A stretch of DNA of 64,000 nt from Trichoplusia ni. Lineage: Eukaryota > Arthropoda > Insecta > Lepidoptera > Noctuidae. Positions 21,131 to 34,600 of this stretch are shown in pieces; the stretch's first letter is position 1, and every line of letters starts with the position of its first letter. The DNA lies in the NCBI RefSeq assembly GCF_003590095.1, contig NC_039479.1:11966001-12030000 (forward strand). Reading direction: 5' to 3'. Under the pieces are notes generated by a model. The model did not search any database and was not told the origin of the DNA. It was given only the letters and a program-made list of their open reading frames with translations. The translations under genes and the position numbers were made by a program.

Positions 21131-24100
21131 ATGTTTGTCTCGAGCATAATATATTTCTACGAAACTCTAATTGATGCGAATTTGACTTGAAATTGACTGG
21201 ATTTTTGTTACAAGCAAAAAATACCTAACCATCAGAAATTATTAGTTTAAGAAAAAAGTATCTTCTATTTCCCACTGATCGAATTCCTGTTACGTAACGT
21301 TATAAAAGAAAACAAATAGCCAACACTTACACATAGGGACCCTTCTTTATCACTCCACCAAAAGGTATCACACAACATCGGAATACAGAAAAGAAAAACT
21401 GTTCGGAGCCAGTTTCTATAAATTCTAGTGAAGGTGTGATTGGCAGAGAGAAATGACCACGGCCCCATCGGGCTGGGAATGAATTACGTTGCCAATTTTT
21501 CTGACGAAAACCTTCGGAATCCACGTAAACACCGGCCTACCTGAAATATGGTTTCTTGTATCTAGAAATTGCCCTTGGGAAACGGGGAAATGGATAGCCT
21601 GTTCGAATTCATAATGTTGATGGGCACGAATATAAAAATAACTGGTCAAGCTTTAGTGAAACTCACAACACTTATTTGTTTCTTATAAATTGGTTAAGAA
21701 TAACAAATTCGTAATGATAGTCACGCATCAAATTTATGACCTTATTAATTGCTTTACTTCGATTCTTTATTGGGGACTAGGACAAACAAACATCACCTGT
21801 GAGAATTTTAATTGTCACGGTTCATGAGATACACTTGTGGCAGACGAATGAACACACAGTGGCAGTATTAGGACTCCGTTTTCTCCATTTCGACCCCTAA
21901 AAAAGCTTGGACTAGGTATTGAAATACATAGGACATTTGGTAGGTATGTAGCTATATAACACAAAGTAATTTTAATCACAGTTCCTTCAAGATGGGACAA
22001 GAGTCCCAATTGTCATGAAAACAGACCCTATTTGGTGTTAAATTGACCTCTTATCAGTTTGGCACATTCGCAAGACCCATTCAGAGTGGCGAAGACCAAT
22101 TACTACAGTAATTGGAATAGGTAGAGCTTTAGTTGAATATTGTTGGAGGCGCCCAGTAAATATTATCGTTCCTGATTCAATATACTGAGGGTTGCCTGTT
22201 ATGCAAGATGAGGTTTCATCATTTAGTTTGAATTTGAGTAATATAATGTATTATGTTTGGAAATTGTAACTAATAAAATATGTAGTAAGAGGCCATCCCC
22301 CGGCCGGCAGCCCTTAAACAATGCGTGAGTGACTTGTCAATAGATTATTTTGTTAGAAAACAAGTGAAAAACACTTCATTGAATTTACAATCATTAAAAC
22401 ACTTTTTGTAGTATAGAGATAATACATAAGTGGAGACACCCCAACACTTTTTCTCAGCATATAAATTGGTTCTCAAAGTCGCTGTACAAGTAAATATATT
22501 CTACGTCCACCAAAAAATGCATGAGAGATGCAATAAAGTTATGCAAAGTGAAGACGACAAAGCTCGTTTGTTAGTCTCGGTGAAATACCTGCAGCCAACA
22601 GCATTTACAATTTAGATCCCACCTTCCTTGGTAGTGGCCGAACAAAAAGTCCGTGTCAGCGGCGGTCGGCAAACAACTAAGTCTTGCGGCAAGAATGCAA
22701 AGATGGTACATAGACTTAGACACAAGTCCAAAGATTGTGCAAGTTCGTTAGAGCTTTACCGGACTTTATTCTTGAGCGTTAAGTAAATTCAACGTCGAAT
22801 CTAATTTGCTTCAGCTGACGGAAATTATTTTACGAGGAATTGTATTTATTTACAACGGTCCCGGTTTGATTTATTTGGAGGAAGAGGTTTATTACATTAA
22901 ATCTGAGTTTCAGAAACTTTATGACCGAGATTTACTTTCGTTTTGTTTTGCGAACATGCTTGCATTACTTTGTAAACCCAAATGCAAAATACCAAAAAAG
23001 AAAATTATACTTTCTGAATGTATGTACAAGTTATCTTTCCACACTCACATTATACTGATACCTTTCAGCTATTTATAAGCTTCACGCATCACTTTCCGAA
23101 TACCATAACACATCGCAAACATCGATCTTCGTAATTCACACATTATCACTTCATGTTATTCAGGCCGCGTCTGCCAGCCTCCCTTAAAATACCACCAACA
23201 TTAAACTACTTATAGATAATTCAACAAGAATTTATGAGATGCCGAACACACTATATATCAAGTTTATATTCATAACGTGGAATCACGCGGTTTGAATACC
23301 GAAGCACAGATTCTGTACCTTTCCCTTATATAGTTCTTTCCTTATCTTTTACAGAAGTTCGTTTCGGTCGTGAAACTTTTTAGTTTTCCGGTCGGATGAA
23401 AGGTACTCAAATTTAATTAAATTATTTGTAAAACTCGCCTTTGCGCGTTGCCCTACTTTTTTTTGTACGGCTGAGAGTGCTTTTGTATTACTTTTTTTTA
23501 CAAAATAAATTAGTTTGAACGAAACCCAATCAATCGGTCACTGACTGAACTCAAGATCTGACATCTATTTTGTTATTTCTTGTGAACAAAATTTCTAGCA
23601 ATGTCTCATTAATTAGGGCCAAATTAAAAAGAAACATAATTTTTAATTTAAATCCAGTGAATGGAGGTTATTATTCGTCTCGAATCATAAACTGCGGACA
23701 CTAATTGTTTCATAAATCAACATAATCTCTTCACCAGTATCTTGGTACCCTTTATAACAACAATGACTAATTTGGTCCTATTTATTCAGCTTAAATCCGC
23801 CTATATAATCCTTGAAAGCCAGTGTGGTGCGTACTCCATTTCAGTAAACCAAACATTGGGTCTCCATTTAGGCCTCGATAAAAGCTTCCAAACAAATGCC
23901 TTGAAAGGGTATTAGCTCCCAATCCACTGTTTAGAGCCTTAAGTCGTATAAGTAACATTGCTTTTATTTTCCCAGACTATTTAAACGGGAATGAATAAAG
24001 AAAATACTTTTGTTTTTGTTGAAGAGAGAATAAACCTGGCAAACAATAAAATATTAAATTTTCGCTCAATTTATTTCGACTTATCGAAGACGAGTACTCG

Positions 24101-24704
24101 ATTGCTCGTAAATTTTTATTGGTTCAGATATTGTAGGTTTCACAAACATTTTAGTGTGCCATATAAAATTACAAATGATAATCGTCTTGCTCATTTCAGC
24201 GTTAAATCGGTATAGCAGTGAAATAATTTCACAAAACGTACCTAAAACATTTTTCGTCTGTCACAACGGAGTTATAATTTAAAAATTTGGTCCTCAAATG
24301 AAGATAAATGTCGTCGAACATTTATTACGGTTATTCCGAGGTTACCTAATATAAACAAGGGCTTGTTTGGGACAGAATGTTGAACAAACACAAACCTTTT
24401 CGTCTTGTCACTGTACCTGTCGGCAATGTTTCTGGTCTTTTATACTTTAATGTCCTTGTACTTCAATAATGTGATGTGGAATTGTATCATTATAGTATCG
24501 GTCCTTTTGGGTTTCACCTCCGGCTCAAAGAACCATGACAACAATTTGTATGTAGTTGGCTACCCTTTTTAACTTTTTCCACCTCACAGAATGACTGTGG
24601 TATATGACAATATATTTTTACTGTTTCATAACATCATCAAGTTTGTTCTACTATTATTGTGTTAACTAATTAATACTTCAATTAAATATTGTATATAGAT
24701 AAAT
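21131..24704. other. Intergenic spacer, no gene seen
   Basis: Several 60-90 codon frames occur (for example 21425-21649 minus and 22806-23078 plus) but none shows domain motifs, supporting splice sites or protein-like composition. A short GC-rich patch with CCCCCGGCCGGCAGCCC lies near 22295. Confidence 0.45.
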
Positions 24705-24860
24705 GGTTAACCACTCCAAAACCAATGTGTGCGTCATATCGTGGGTTCAATTTGCGCGTAGAAAAAGTGTGTGTGATCCACTAAAACTCTTGAATCTAGG
24801 TATCATTGTGCACGAGACTTGAATATTTGTGAATCCCCCGCGACACAAAAAAATATTCAC
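24705..24860 (+). mobile_element. tRNA-derived SINE family A, diverged
   Basis: It retains the landmarks of family A in order: GGTTAACCACTCCAAAACC, GTGGGTTCAATTTGCGC (decayed B box), GTGTGATCCAC, GGTATCATTGTGCACG and CCCCCGCGACACAA. The A box is no longer readable. Confidence 0.65.
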
Positions 24861-25520
24861 TAATGAGAAAGTCGTCGAATAAATCTTTAATTAAGATTTA
24901 TAATTATTTCCTAACGAATACTCCGATTACTAATAAAGATTCACGTTTCGAAAGGACCCGGAATCATTTCTCTATAAGCCATATTGAGTGCTTTATTTCG
25001 CCTGATCTCGTCGGCTCATTTAACATTGGGTTCAATCAGCTGCAAAAGAGATTACGAGAATAAATAGAACAAGCACAATTAGTTCTGTGCCTTTACTATG
25101 AGACTTAGAACTCGTGCTGTTGTTAAAGTGAGACAATGCTATATTCAGTATAGCGTGCCATCTTGCTCTGACATCGCCTAAAGAGTTTGTAATAAAGGAA
25201 TTCTTATTCTTTTTTGCTTTTTCATTTTTCGCATATCTGTCATCATGACGAAATTTATTTTTTAATTTATTTACTGATTATTATCAAAGTTAAGAAATAA
25301 AACAAGTTTTACAAGTTTTATTGTTTATTATGTATTGTCATACTTATTTAATTATACCCATTAAGCATATACTTACACACAAAATATATTACATAGTTGA
25401 TTTACTTCATTTTTAATTACAACGGTATTAAAATAAATTATTTCATAATTCGAATCGTCATAACGACTTTTTTGTACAGGTTTGAATTTATTAAAAAAAT
25501 ACAATTATTTTTTGAGTAAT
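24861..25520. other. Downstream flank of the P450 gene, nothing recognised
   Basis: Very AT-rich sequence after the P450 3-prime end. A 66-codon plus frame at 24863-25063 shows no motif and is probably chance. Confidence 0.4.
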
Positions 25521-25526
25521 TTTATT
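25521..25526 (-). terminator. Candidate polyadenylation signal of the P450 gene
   Basis: TTTATT on the plus strand is AATAAA on the gene strand, about 155 bases past the stop codon at 25680. A second AATAAA lies further on, near 25490. The region is AT-rich, so such hexamers also arise by chance; the true cleavage site needs transcripts. Confidence 0.35.
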
Positions 25527-25679
25527 ACGTAAATGAGTAGCGTAAAATCGTAAAAGAAGCTCATTGGTGGGCCATGACAGTATAAAAATATTTCATCGTG
25601 TCAAAAATTTGGCAATTTTACAAATTAACAAAATAAATTTGTATATTATTTTAAAAAATTACTTTCATTTGGGTAAAAT

Positions 25680-28600
25680 TTACACGTCTTTAAATATAAA
25701 ATTGAATGGCCCTTTGACATAATTGAGGGATGTTTGGGAGACAGTGGGAGCTGATCCAACCCACTCTACTTTGAAGTTTTCTATTAAGCGTGCCACAAAT
25801 GTGTCGACTTCCAATTCAGCAATACGACGGCCTGAAACAAATAAAAACTTATTGAGCTTTTTGCTAGTGGTGTTAAGGCATTTTCTACTTTTAGTAATAG
25901 TGTAAATGGAGCCCGTAAAATATATTGTACTGGTTTGGTGGGTTATATTGCGTCATGTTAGTGTACAGTATTAAAAGTAATTTGGTAAGTCTGGAAGCTG
26001 ACCCTAATATAGGCATGGAGCATAGCAGAAGTAGTCTTCTAAAGTTATGTTAAGGTTGCTTTCCTGTCTTACCGTGCTTAGCTATATTAGGTATACACTT
26101 TCATAAATTGTTATGGAGCGAAAGTAAATTATTGCAACAAACTACGATGACTAATATTAAAAAAAATGCTTAGTGAACATTTTAGAGATATGCAAATGAC
26201 TATACTTCTGTGATGAGCATGATCGTTAGTTTTGTGTGGGTGTTATTAATCTACAAAATGTATGTTGATATTTTTAAGTATGATTCTCGGTTTTCCAGTA
26301 CTCATAATTCAAGTTTTCTTAGTTTGAAACTAGATGGCGCTGTTACAAGTTATGGAATGATAGTAACTGTCGTGTAACTGTCTGTTCGTGAATGATTGGC
26401 GGGATCGCGAGTCGAACTGGCGATCCCGCCGCGTCTGCTCATGATAAACGACTCCGGTTGGGTCCGAAACTAGTCGGGCTATCCCGATAAATACGCGTGA
26501 GTAAACCGTTACATCATTTAAGTTATGGAATATATAAAAAAGGTAAATATATGTCCATTTCACTTTAGATTTGCGGTCAAATATACCCTATAGTGTACAT
26601 ACCTATACAGCTTCGGGTGCCGAAACCAAACGGCATGTAGACGAAGGGATGTGTGTTGCCGTAGTACATGGGATCACTCTTATCTGTCACCCATCGCTCA
26701 GGGATGTACTCCTTAGCTCTGGGGAAATGCTGTTCCATTGAAGACATGTCCTGGTTCGCAAAAACAACATGCATCTGAAAATAAGAATTGTATTATAATA
26801 ATTTAAGGTGTGAAACTATGGATTGTGTAAAAGACGATATGGCTGCAAAGAGTGTTTCTTGTGAGATGACGTCTGATAGAAAAAAATGGAAGAAGAAGAC
26901 AGATATGGAAGAAGAAAATAATTGGGATAAGGACAAGGGACTGATGAATGATGATTTGAAACTTAATTAGAGTAACGAGACCATGTTTATTGATATTTAT
27001 TAAAAATACATATTGCTTTTTGTTTGCTGAATAAAATTGTCTTAAACTTTACAAAATTTGTAAATTTAATTTCACCAGATCTAATAGCCATGTGACATTT
27101 TTACAATCGTTAACTCTAATAGAAAACACCAGAATCTAGGAAGTTGATCGTTTAAAGTCACGGGATTTTCAATACATCTACTTACCGACATAAATAATTG
27201 TAGAAATGACTCTTGGTTAGAAAGGGAAATAAGATCAAAAACTCCATTGCCCACTTACGTCTTTGGGTATTCTATACCCCATCACGTCTATATCCTTCGT
27301 CGTCTGCCTCATGTTTCCTGACACGACTGGCATCACTCGTAACGACTCCTTGATGCAAGCTTTCAAATAAGGCCTCTTTTCTGATTTGGACATGATCTCT
27401 GCTCTAAGTTTATCCTGTTTGTCAGGGTTTGTCGCCAGCAAGTAAAGTGTAGCTGTTATAGTATTCGCAGCCTAAAAAAGTTTTATGCGTTGGTTAGTGG
27501 TAATACTATTTTAGGTGTCATAGGTTACTTAGATAATAAAAAAAAATGTTTAATGTTTATTTGGAATCATTTGAACTGCTTTCTTAGATCGTCGACAAAA
27601 AAAAAAGCAAATGAGCATCAAGCACTTGGAAAAAGTTTCAAAACAGCTGCGTTTGAGAATTGTACTCAAACCTGTTTAGTGCTGTTGGGGTATCCTTAAC
27701 CAAAGAGTTTTTGTATTTCTTGTCAAATGGAATAGAGTGTATGCTTACCGTATCAACTCCAGCGAATAACATGTCACTGGCCATGATGTATGCTACTTCT
27801 TCATCGATTTCAAGTAATTTCTCTAACACACCTTTCTCGTTATCGTTATCAGATTTAGTTTTAAGCTGGTCTATTCCCTTTTGCAAGAAATATTTCGTCA
27901 ATCTAAAATGTAAACCAATATCACTATCTATGTTCTGAGCGATAATTATAATTATTAGTGCCTCTGCAGAAATAGAGACGCCTGTAGAAGGTATTTAACA
28001 AGACTCAAATTTATTTTTCATATAAAAATAGAGTTAATAAGCGAAGGATAAACTGTCACGCCAATGTTTAGAGTGACTGAGTGAGAATGCCAAGCCCACT
28101 AAGCACGACGTGTCGTGGTTCGAGCCACGAATGCTTCTGATGGGTCTGGGTGTCTTTGCTCAGGTGTCTAAAATGGTTGTGAAACTTACCGCGACACAAG
28201 AATAACATTCCTTAGTGCGGAAGTTGTTTTTTTATAGATTCTCCTTTCGTAGTGCAGTGCAAACAATTGACAATTTGTAGTAAATTACTCACGTTTCATG
28301 ATGCTCATACAATCTCATGGCTTTCTTGAACAGTGGTGTTGAAAAGTATCTCCAGAGATTAGGTTTAAAGTCTATTTCGTTAGCTATTATGAAGAGGTCG
28401 TGGATGCACTGTATCAGCTGCTTTTCAGGAGAGTCGTCTGGCAGATCCTTACGGAAGCAGTTTAATCGGCAACCAAGAGCAACAGTGCCTATGGACTCCA
28501 GAGCCCACAAATTCATCTCTGTATCAAAGTTTTCCTTAATCATGTTATTTTCATCGCGAAGAGATTTCATTCTGAAAAGAATACAAGTGCCTCAGTTTTA

Positions 28601-31600
28601 GCTTAAAATTTAAAGATTGTAAAGAAAATATTTTTGAATGCGAGAGCGAATGATATTCTGAATTTCAATTAACAGAACAAGAGAATGATATGAAAGGATC
28701 TCATTTCATTCAGGCAATTTAATTATTAAATAGATGAGACACGGAAGCATTTGTCTTTCGGTTGTAATGAATGCTTCTTTTATTACGCTTTGTCTTATCC
28801 TCCGCTGATTAAATTCAATAAAGATTATTCGACTTTTTTCTTGTTTCTTAGTAGGCCTTTCGTGTAAAAGTTATGAATGGTCTAATTCGTTTTGTGGTGT
28901 TTCATATACCCACCTATACTATTTTCGTGTCCATGGTTATAACGTAGGGTCTGACTCGTGCAGAAACTAGCCAGATCTATTGCTCTTCTTTTTTATTTGT
29001 AATGATATTAGATGTAATTATTGAATTTACTTTCACGAGAATTCGATTTACTTCTTATCGGCAAATATCGCAATCGGTAATGAAAAGCTTCACATTTTTT
29101 TAATGCAATTCACTACTGTTTGACTACAGAATGAAGGAACGTAGGTTGTAGGAACTATTTATAAAAAAGTTAGTGATACATATAATTTTACCTCAAAATC
29201 ATGTCTTGTGCCACCTCGTCGAGGACAGAACAGTATAGTTTGATGGTCTTCGGCTGCAACATAACTGGGTTGACTGTTGAACGGAACTCTTTCCAGACCT
29301 CCCCGTGACTGAAATTAATTTGACCATAAACTTAAATTAAGGTTTATTATTGTGTAGCCGGAGAGCGGACGTGGCGCGGTTTCGTGAGTCTTAGACCATG
29401 TGACTTGAATGTTTGTGAATTCCCCGCGACACAAGGTTTAAAGACGTTAATACGGGAGTCGTTTTTTTTTAATATTATATCGCAATACCTACGAACTGTG
29501 CAATAAAAGGTATACAATTTGAAACTTTTAGAGAGTTTAATTTTTATACGAATTGTTAAATTCTAACATCGCACAAATGGTTAAAACTCACAATGTAACC
29601 TACTATAATAATAGTTCGCCAAAGATGTCTGACTGATTTTATGGAATATTATATACAAATTTATTGTATCTGAGAATCAGCAACTATTTATATATAAGAA
29701 CTATTATGATGTCCTCCTAGACGTTTCCGTCGACAGCGACACCCTGGCATATACTGGCAGCTTGGTTTCGATCATGTGCTCGTGTATGACTTGCGAAACC
29801 AAACTTGGTTTTGAACACGCGGTCACAAGTAGCGCAGTAGAGTTGTCCTTGCGCATTGTAGGTGTAATTGTAGGAGGGCAAGAACAAGAGGGTTATTATA
29901 TATAATATGCAAAAACATTCTCACTCACTCAGATATAAGACCGGAAACGCGTGACTTGTGCCCCCTTTGCTTTTTGAGAACCTTCCTGTAGTATTCAAGA
30001 GACTGAAAACCACTCCGCATTGGCGTCCAGTTTTCACTTCTCAACACCTGTAAAAATATTACCAAGAAAAATATAGAAAATATAAATTGATTATTTCTGA
30101 ATTTCTAAAATAAGGATTTTATTGATTTATATTAGTTGGACACATGTTCGGTAATTCGATTTTTCTCAATTTAGAATAATAATATTGCTGCTTTTCGTGA
30201 TTTTTTATCTTACGTAGGCACGAGTTTTCTAGTCTTTTCGATGAAGTACAAGTCTAGAACATTGTTTTTTATCCATGACTTTGCAGTTGTGTACTCATTA
30301 CTGACAATATTTACGTATTGCTGATGTTTGGATCAACGCTAACGCCAAGGTCAAATATAGGTAAGTACTTAATGATATCCTCTGATAAATGTACATTAGA
30401 TGGAAGCGAGTTTTTATCATATCACGTGGATTCTGGTTGGTAGTTTCAATGTGGCCTGTTGGTCTACTGGTTACTGGCTCTGACTGCTGTGCTAGAAGTC
30501 GCGCGCTCGATACCCACCCAGGACAAATTTTCGTGTGATGAGCACGATAATTTGTTCTGTGTTTGGGTGTAATTTATCTATATTACGTATGTATTTAAAA
30601 ATATATAAGAGCCTTTATAATACAATCTTTGTTTAGTTTGAGACTAGATGGCTTCGTGTGAAAGTTGTGAAAAATTATATTAAAATATAAATTTCGTCAA
30701 CACCTATTTGGATTTTGATATTTAATAAGCTATATTCCGTTTCCACAAATTCATTTCGTTCATGATTAAGGTCTCCGTTTGGGACCGAAGATCTTGCTAT
30801 ACCGATACATAAGCGTGAGAGAACAGTTATCAAATAGGTAATTTAATAAGCTGTTACTGCGGTTAAAAACAAATATAAATCTATGTTTGTTCTAAACTAT
30901 AACTACTACCAATTTTGTTCACTACCAAGAAAAAAAAAATATTTCTTATATAGTAAGCTAGTGCGAACCAATGCCAGTTTTTATTTATCTATATACTAAT
31001 ATATAAAGCTGAAGAGTTTGTTTGTTTGTTTGAACGCGCTAATCTCAGGAACTACTGGTCCAAATTGAAAAAATCTTTTTGTGTAGAATAGACCATTCAT
31101 CGAGGAAGGCTTTAGGCCATAAGCCATCACTCTGCGACTAATAGGAGCTAAGGTACAATGGAAAATGTGAAGAAAACCGGGCAGGTATAGATCATAACTT
31201 ATATCTTCTACCCACGGGGACGAAGTCACGGGCAACAGCTAGTTTTTATATAAAATGTTTGAAATATTTTTTTAACAGTCTTCAAAAAGGAGCAGGTTCT
31301 CAATTGTTCGTAGTTTTTACCTCACAACGTCGGGCTGGACGAACTAATTTTGTTGTTTCTTTTTTCATTGTCATTTAATCCTATATAAATGTCATCAAGT
31401 TTGTTTTTATTCGGTTGTATGTTTTTGTTATTATAATAAGATAGCGTTATCACCAATATGCGGCTTATCGAAAAGTATCTCTATTTGTATGAGACTAAAG
31501 TACACTTACCTTCGAACAACATTCGGGCTCATACAACAATATCATGGCTGGTTTCCCCAACATCTCGTCAAACCTCACTATTGGGCCGTGGGTCTCGAAT

Positions 31601-34600
31601 AGCTTCATAGTCACTTTGTTTTGCTCTATCTTCGAAAGTTCTCCTGCAAGATAATTTGTTCTTATTCTCAAAATAAGGTCTTTAGTGACTGTAAGACTGG
31701 CAGGCAAAACCATCGGGTAGATTTAAAAGTCTTATTCTAGAACCAATATGATATCCTATCTTCTTCTTGCTGCTGTGCAGCTGTGCCTCTCCAACTAGTG
31801 GTGGTTTACCTTCAACTTGTTGTAGGACTACAACAAGCTGATGGCTAACCTTCACTAGTTGGTCCTTAACAGTTCTTCTACGTTAGCCGTCCCGGTGTTG
31901 ACTCCCTGATATTTGATAACCATGTCTTTTCTTCGATTCTGTCCAATATCTATACTAATATATAAAGCTGAAGAGTTTGTTTGTTTGTTTGAACGCGCTA
32001 ATCTCAGAAACTACTGGTCCAAAGTGCAAAAATTATTTTTGTGTTGAATAGACCATTCATCGAGGAAGGCTTTAGGCTATAAATCATCACGCTGCGACTA
32101 ATAGGAGCGAAGATACAATGAAAAATGTGAAAAAAAACAGGGCAGGTATAAATCATAACTTATACCTTCTACCCACGGGGACGAAGTCGCGGGCAACAGT
32201 TAGTCTTATATAAAACCATACTTTTCTTTTTAAGTGTTCAAAAGAATGAAAGAATTGCTATTCCCGTCTTTCCTTAGAACTCGAGTTGGAAACAATGGAC
32301 TGTAGCGTAGGTACGGGATCGTTAATGAAACACCTCTCTTACCTAGCAAAAAATGGTGGAGTTGTCCAATGATAGGCAAGGATGACGGTCCTGGTATTTC
32401 GGTCCATGGTTTTATGTTGTCTGTTTTCACAGCAGCGCTGGTAGCGGTTACCGTTCTGAAAGGAAAGATAAACTTTTTTGAAAATTGAGCAAATAGATTT
32501 TAGAAGTTTATGTTAGCTACACGACTTCTGAACATGTATTTCAAGACATATGGAAACAGTAGATTTGTAGTCCTCAGTGTCCCATTACGATATTTTGGTA
32601 GTCCTACCCCTCGTGCTATCAATTTCATCATTCTAAATAGAGTGTGAAGGTCAGATTGCGCTATTCACCATTGCCCATATCCATTCATTCAACGGCAATT
32701 GTATGTAGCGGTATTGAGGTCCAGGTAGATAGTCATAGTGTGAAATATGCTATATGGATGAGGAGAATTTGAAAAAACACATTCTGAAGATAGCAGTTGT
32801 CTATTCTGCAAAGATAATTTGCTCCGCTAGTATAATTTTGCTGACCAACTGCTAGCCAATTTTGTATAAAAATTCGACTATGTTTTTCGGATTTCCATAT
32901 GTATATATATATACAGGCTCTTGGTACGTTTTAAAAGTGTTAAAACGTAACTAGAGCCTGTTTATACTACAGATTGTGGAATAAATGTCAAATAATCAAC
33001 GATTCTTCAAAAAAACATACAAAATTGACTGACCTATGAATGAATAAACCGGCTTCTAATCGGTCAATAACTCCAAGGTCAATGCCGAAATTGTGAGTAA
33101 ATAATCCGAGTAGAATAATCAGAATAAAATTGAGCAGTTTAATGTCGATACAAAATTTTATAATGTATAAACATAAGAAATTGTTATTTACGCTGTGAAT
33201 ATACGAGTAGGTATATATTAAACCAATAAAAGATAAACAATCATAACAATCATGTTGAAAGTATGTGTGTATGTTTGTTAGCTCTTCACGCTTCAACACC
33301 TGTGTACCGATGTAATGGTATAGAGACCAAATTCAGCTGAAACCTTCTATTACCACACTGGCTACTTTTATGCGACTGAATTAAAATAAGAATAAGAATT
33401 GGGTAAGGATTTTGCAGCTTTGGCCTATAAAGAGGCGAATCCGCGTGCAACAGGTAGGACTTCAATAATAATATTATTATGCGCAATTTCTACAAAAAGT
33501 GTTCTTACTAAAAGTGCTACAAAACACTTAATAAGATAAGATTATCTTGTTGTTTAACGATAGGTAGGTAGTTGTCGCAGTAGAGCAAAAACACCAACAT
33601 AGGAAAGATAAAATGAACGGTCACGGTCAAGTTCAAACTTATACTCCGGATTCAAAACTACAATTTGAAACATTATTTACCAATTGACTTAACTCCTTGA
33701 TTGCTAGCGTAGTGGATAACAGGGGGAGAGGGTCTAGGAGTTCAATCTCTATAAATTCCTATTAATATTAGTTCTAATGAAAGTGAACGATGAAGAACTT
33801 CGGTAGTATTGGTACCGGTGATTATTATCAAGGACCGAGATTTAAATAAGAAATAATTCATCAGAGAACTTGTTCTTTTTTGAAATTGAAATTTAAGAAC
33901 CTTTTGTTTTCAGGTCAATAATCCACAAAACGCAACAATGAACCGCCCCTGACCACATACATATCAGGGTCCCAATTCTGCTATTTTTGCTAGTCATTAA
34001 TAGTTGTCAAAATGCTTAGGGGAATACAAATAATGTCAAAATTCTTATTTCCATTCAATTCAACAGAATCGGGGCTCAGAACGAACAAACAGCAACAAAT
34101 AATATGCATGATAATTAAAAAGGAATCCCATAACATTTCGTAAATAATAATCTTTCGATCGCTAATCAGACAATCTCTATACCAACAGTCGACCTAACAA
34201 AGGCTTGTGAAGAAGATAAAATAACACAATCTTAAGATTAAATAAAATATAATAGAATAACACTGCAGTCATCGTGAGTCAGGGTCCTGATAACTGTTGT
34301 TGTTTTGACTAGAACCAGAATACTATGATAGTTTATCTAAATACTGAGGTAAATATAAAAATAGACTGTTCAAGTACATAAAATAATTGATGCTGACCTG
34401 TCTTTAGTTTAAAATTTGTTTTGATGCCATTCAAAAAACATGACGTGAAACTTGATTAGAATAAGCACGCATCAAAAGACATCTCTTTAAATATCGTCAG
34501 TAGCGGTCATTTAACTTTCATAACTAATAAACTACATAAAAAGATGGATATAAAATAATAACATACGCACTAGCTGTGCCCGCGGACCCGCCTGTTATAA

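Noticed and set aside
26330..26563. 77-codon minus frame in P450 intron 9
   Set aside because: It is produced by repeat family Y, which occurs in several non-coding places in the window.
27490..27938. Plus-strand frames over P450 exon 7
   Set aside because: They are antisense shadows of the P450 exon at 27749-27902 and its introns.
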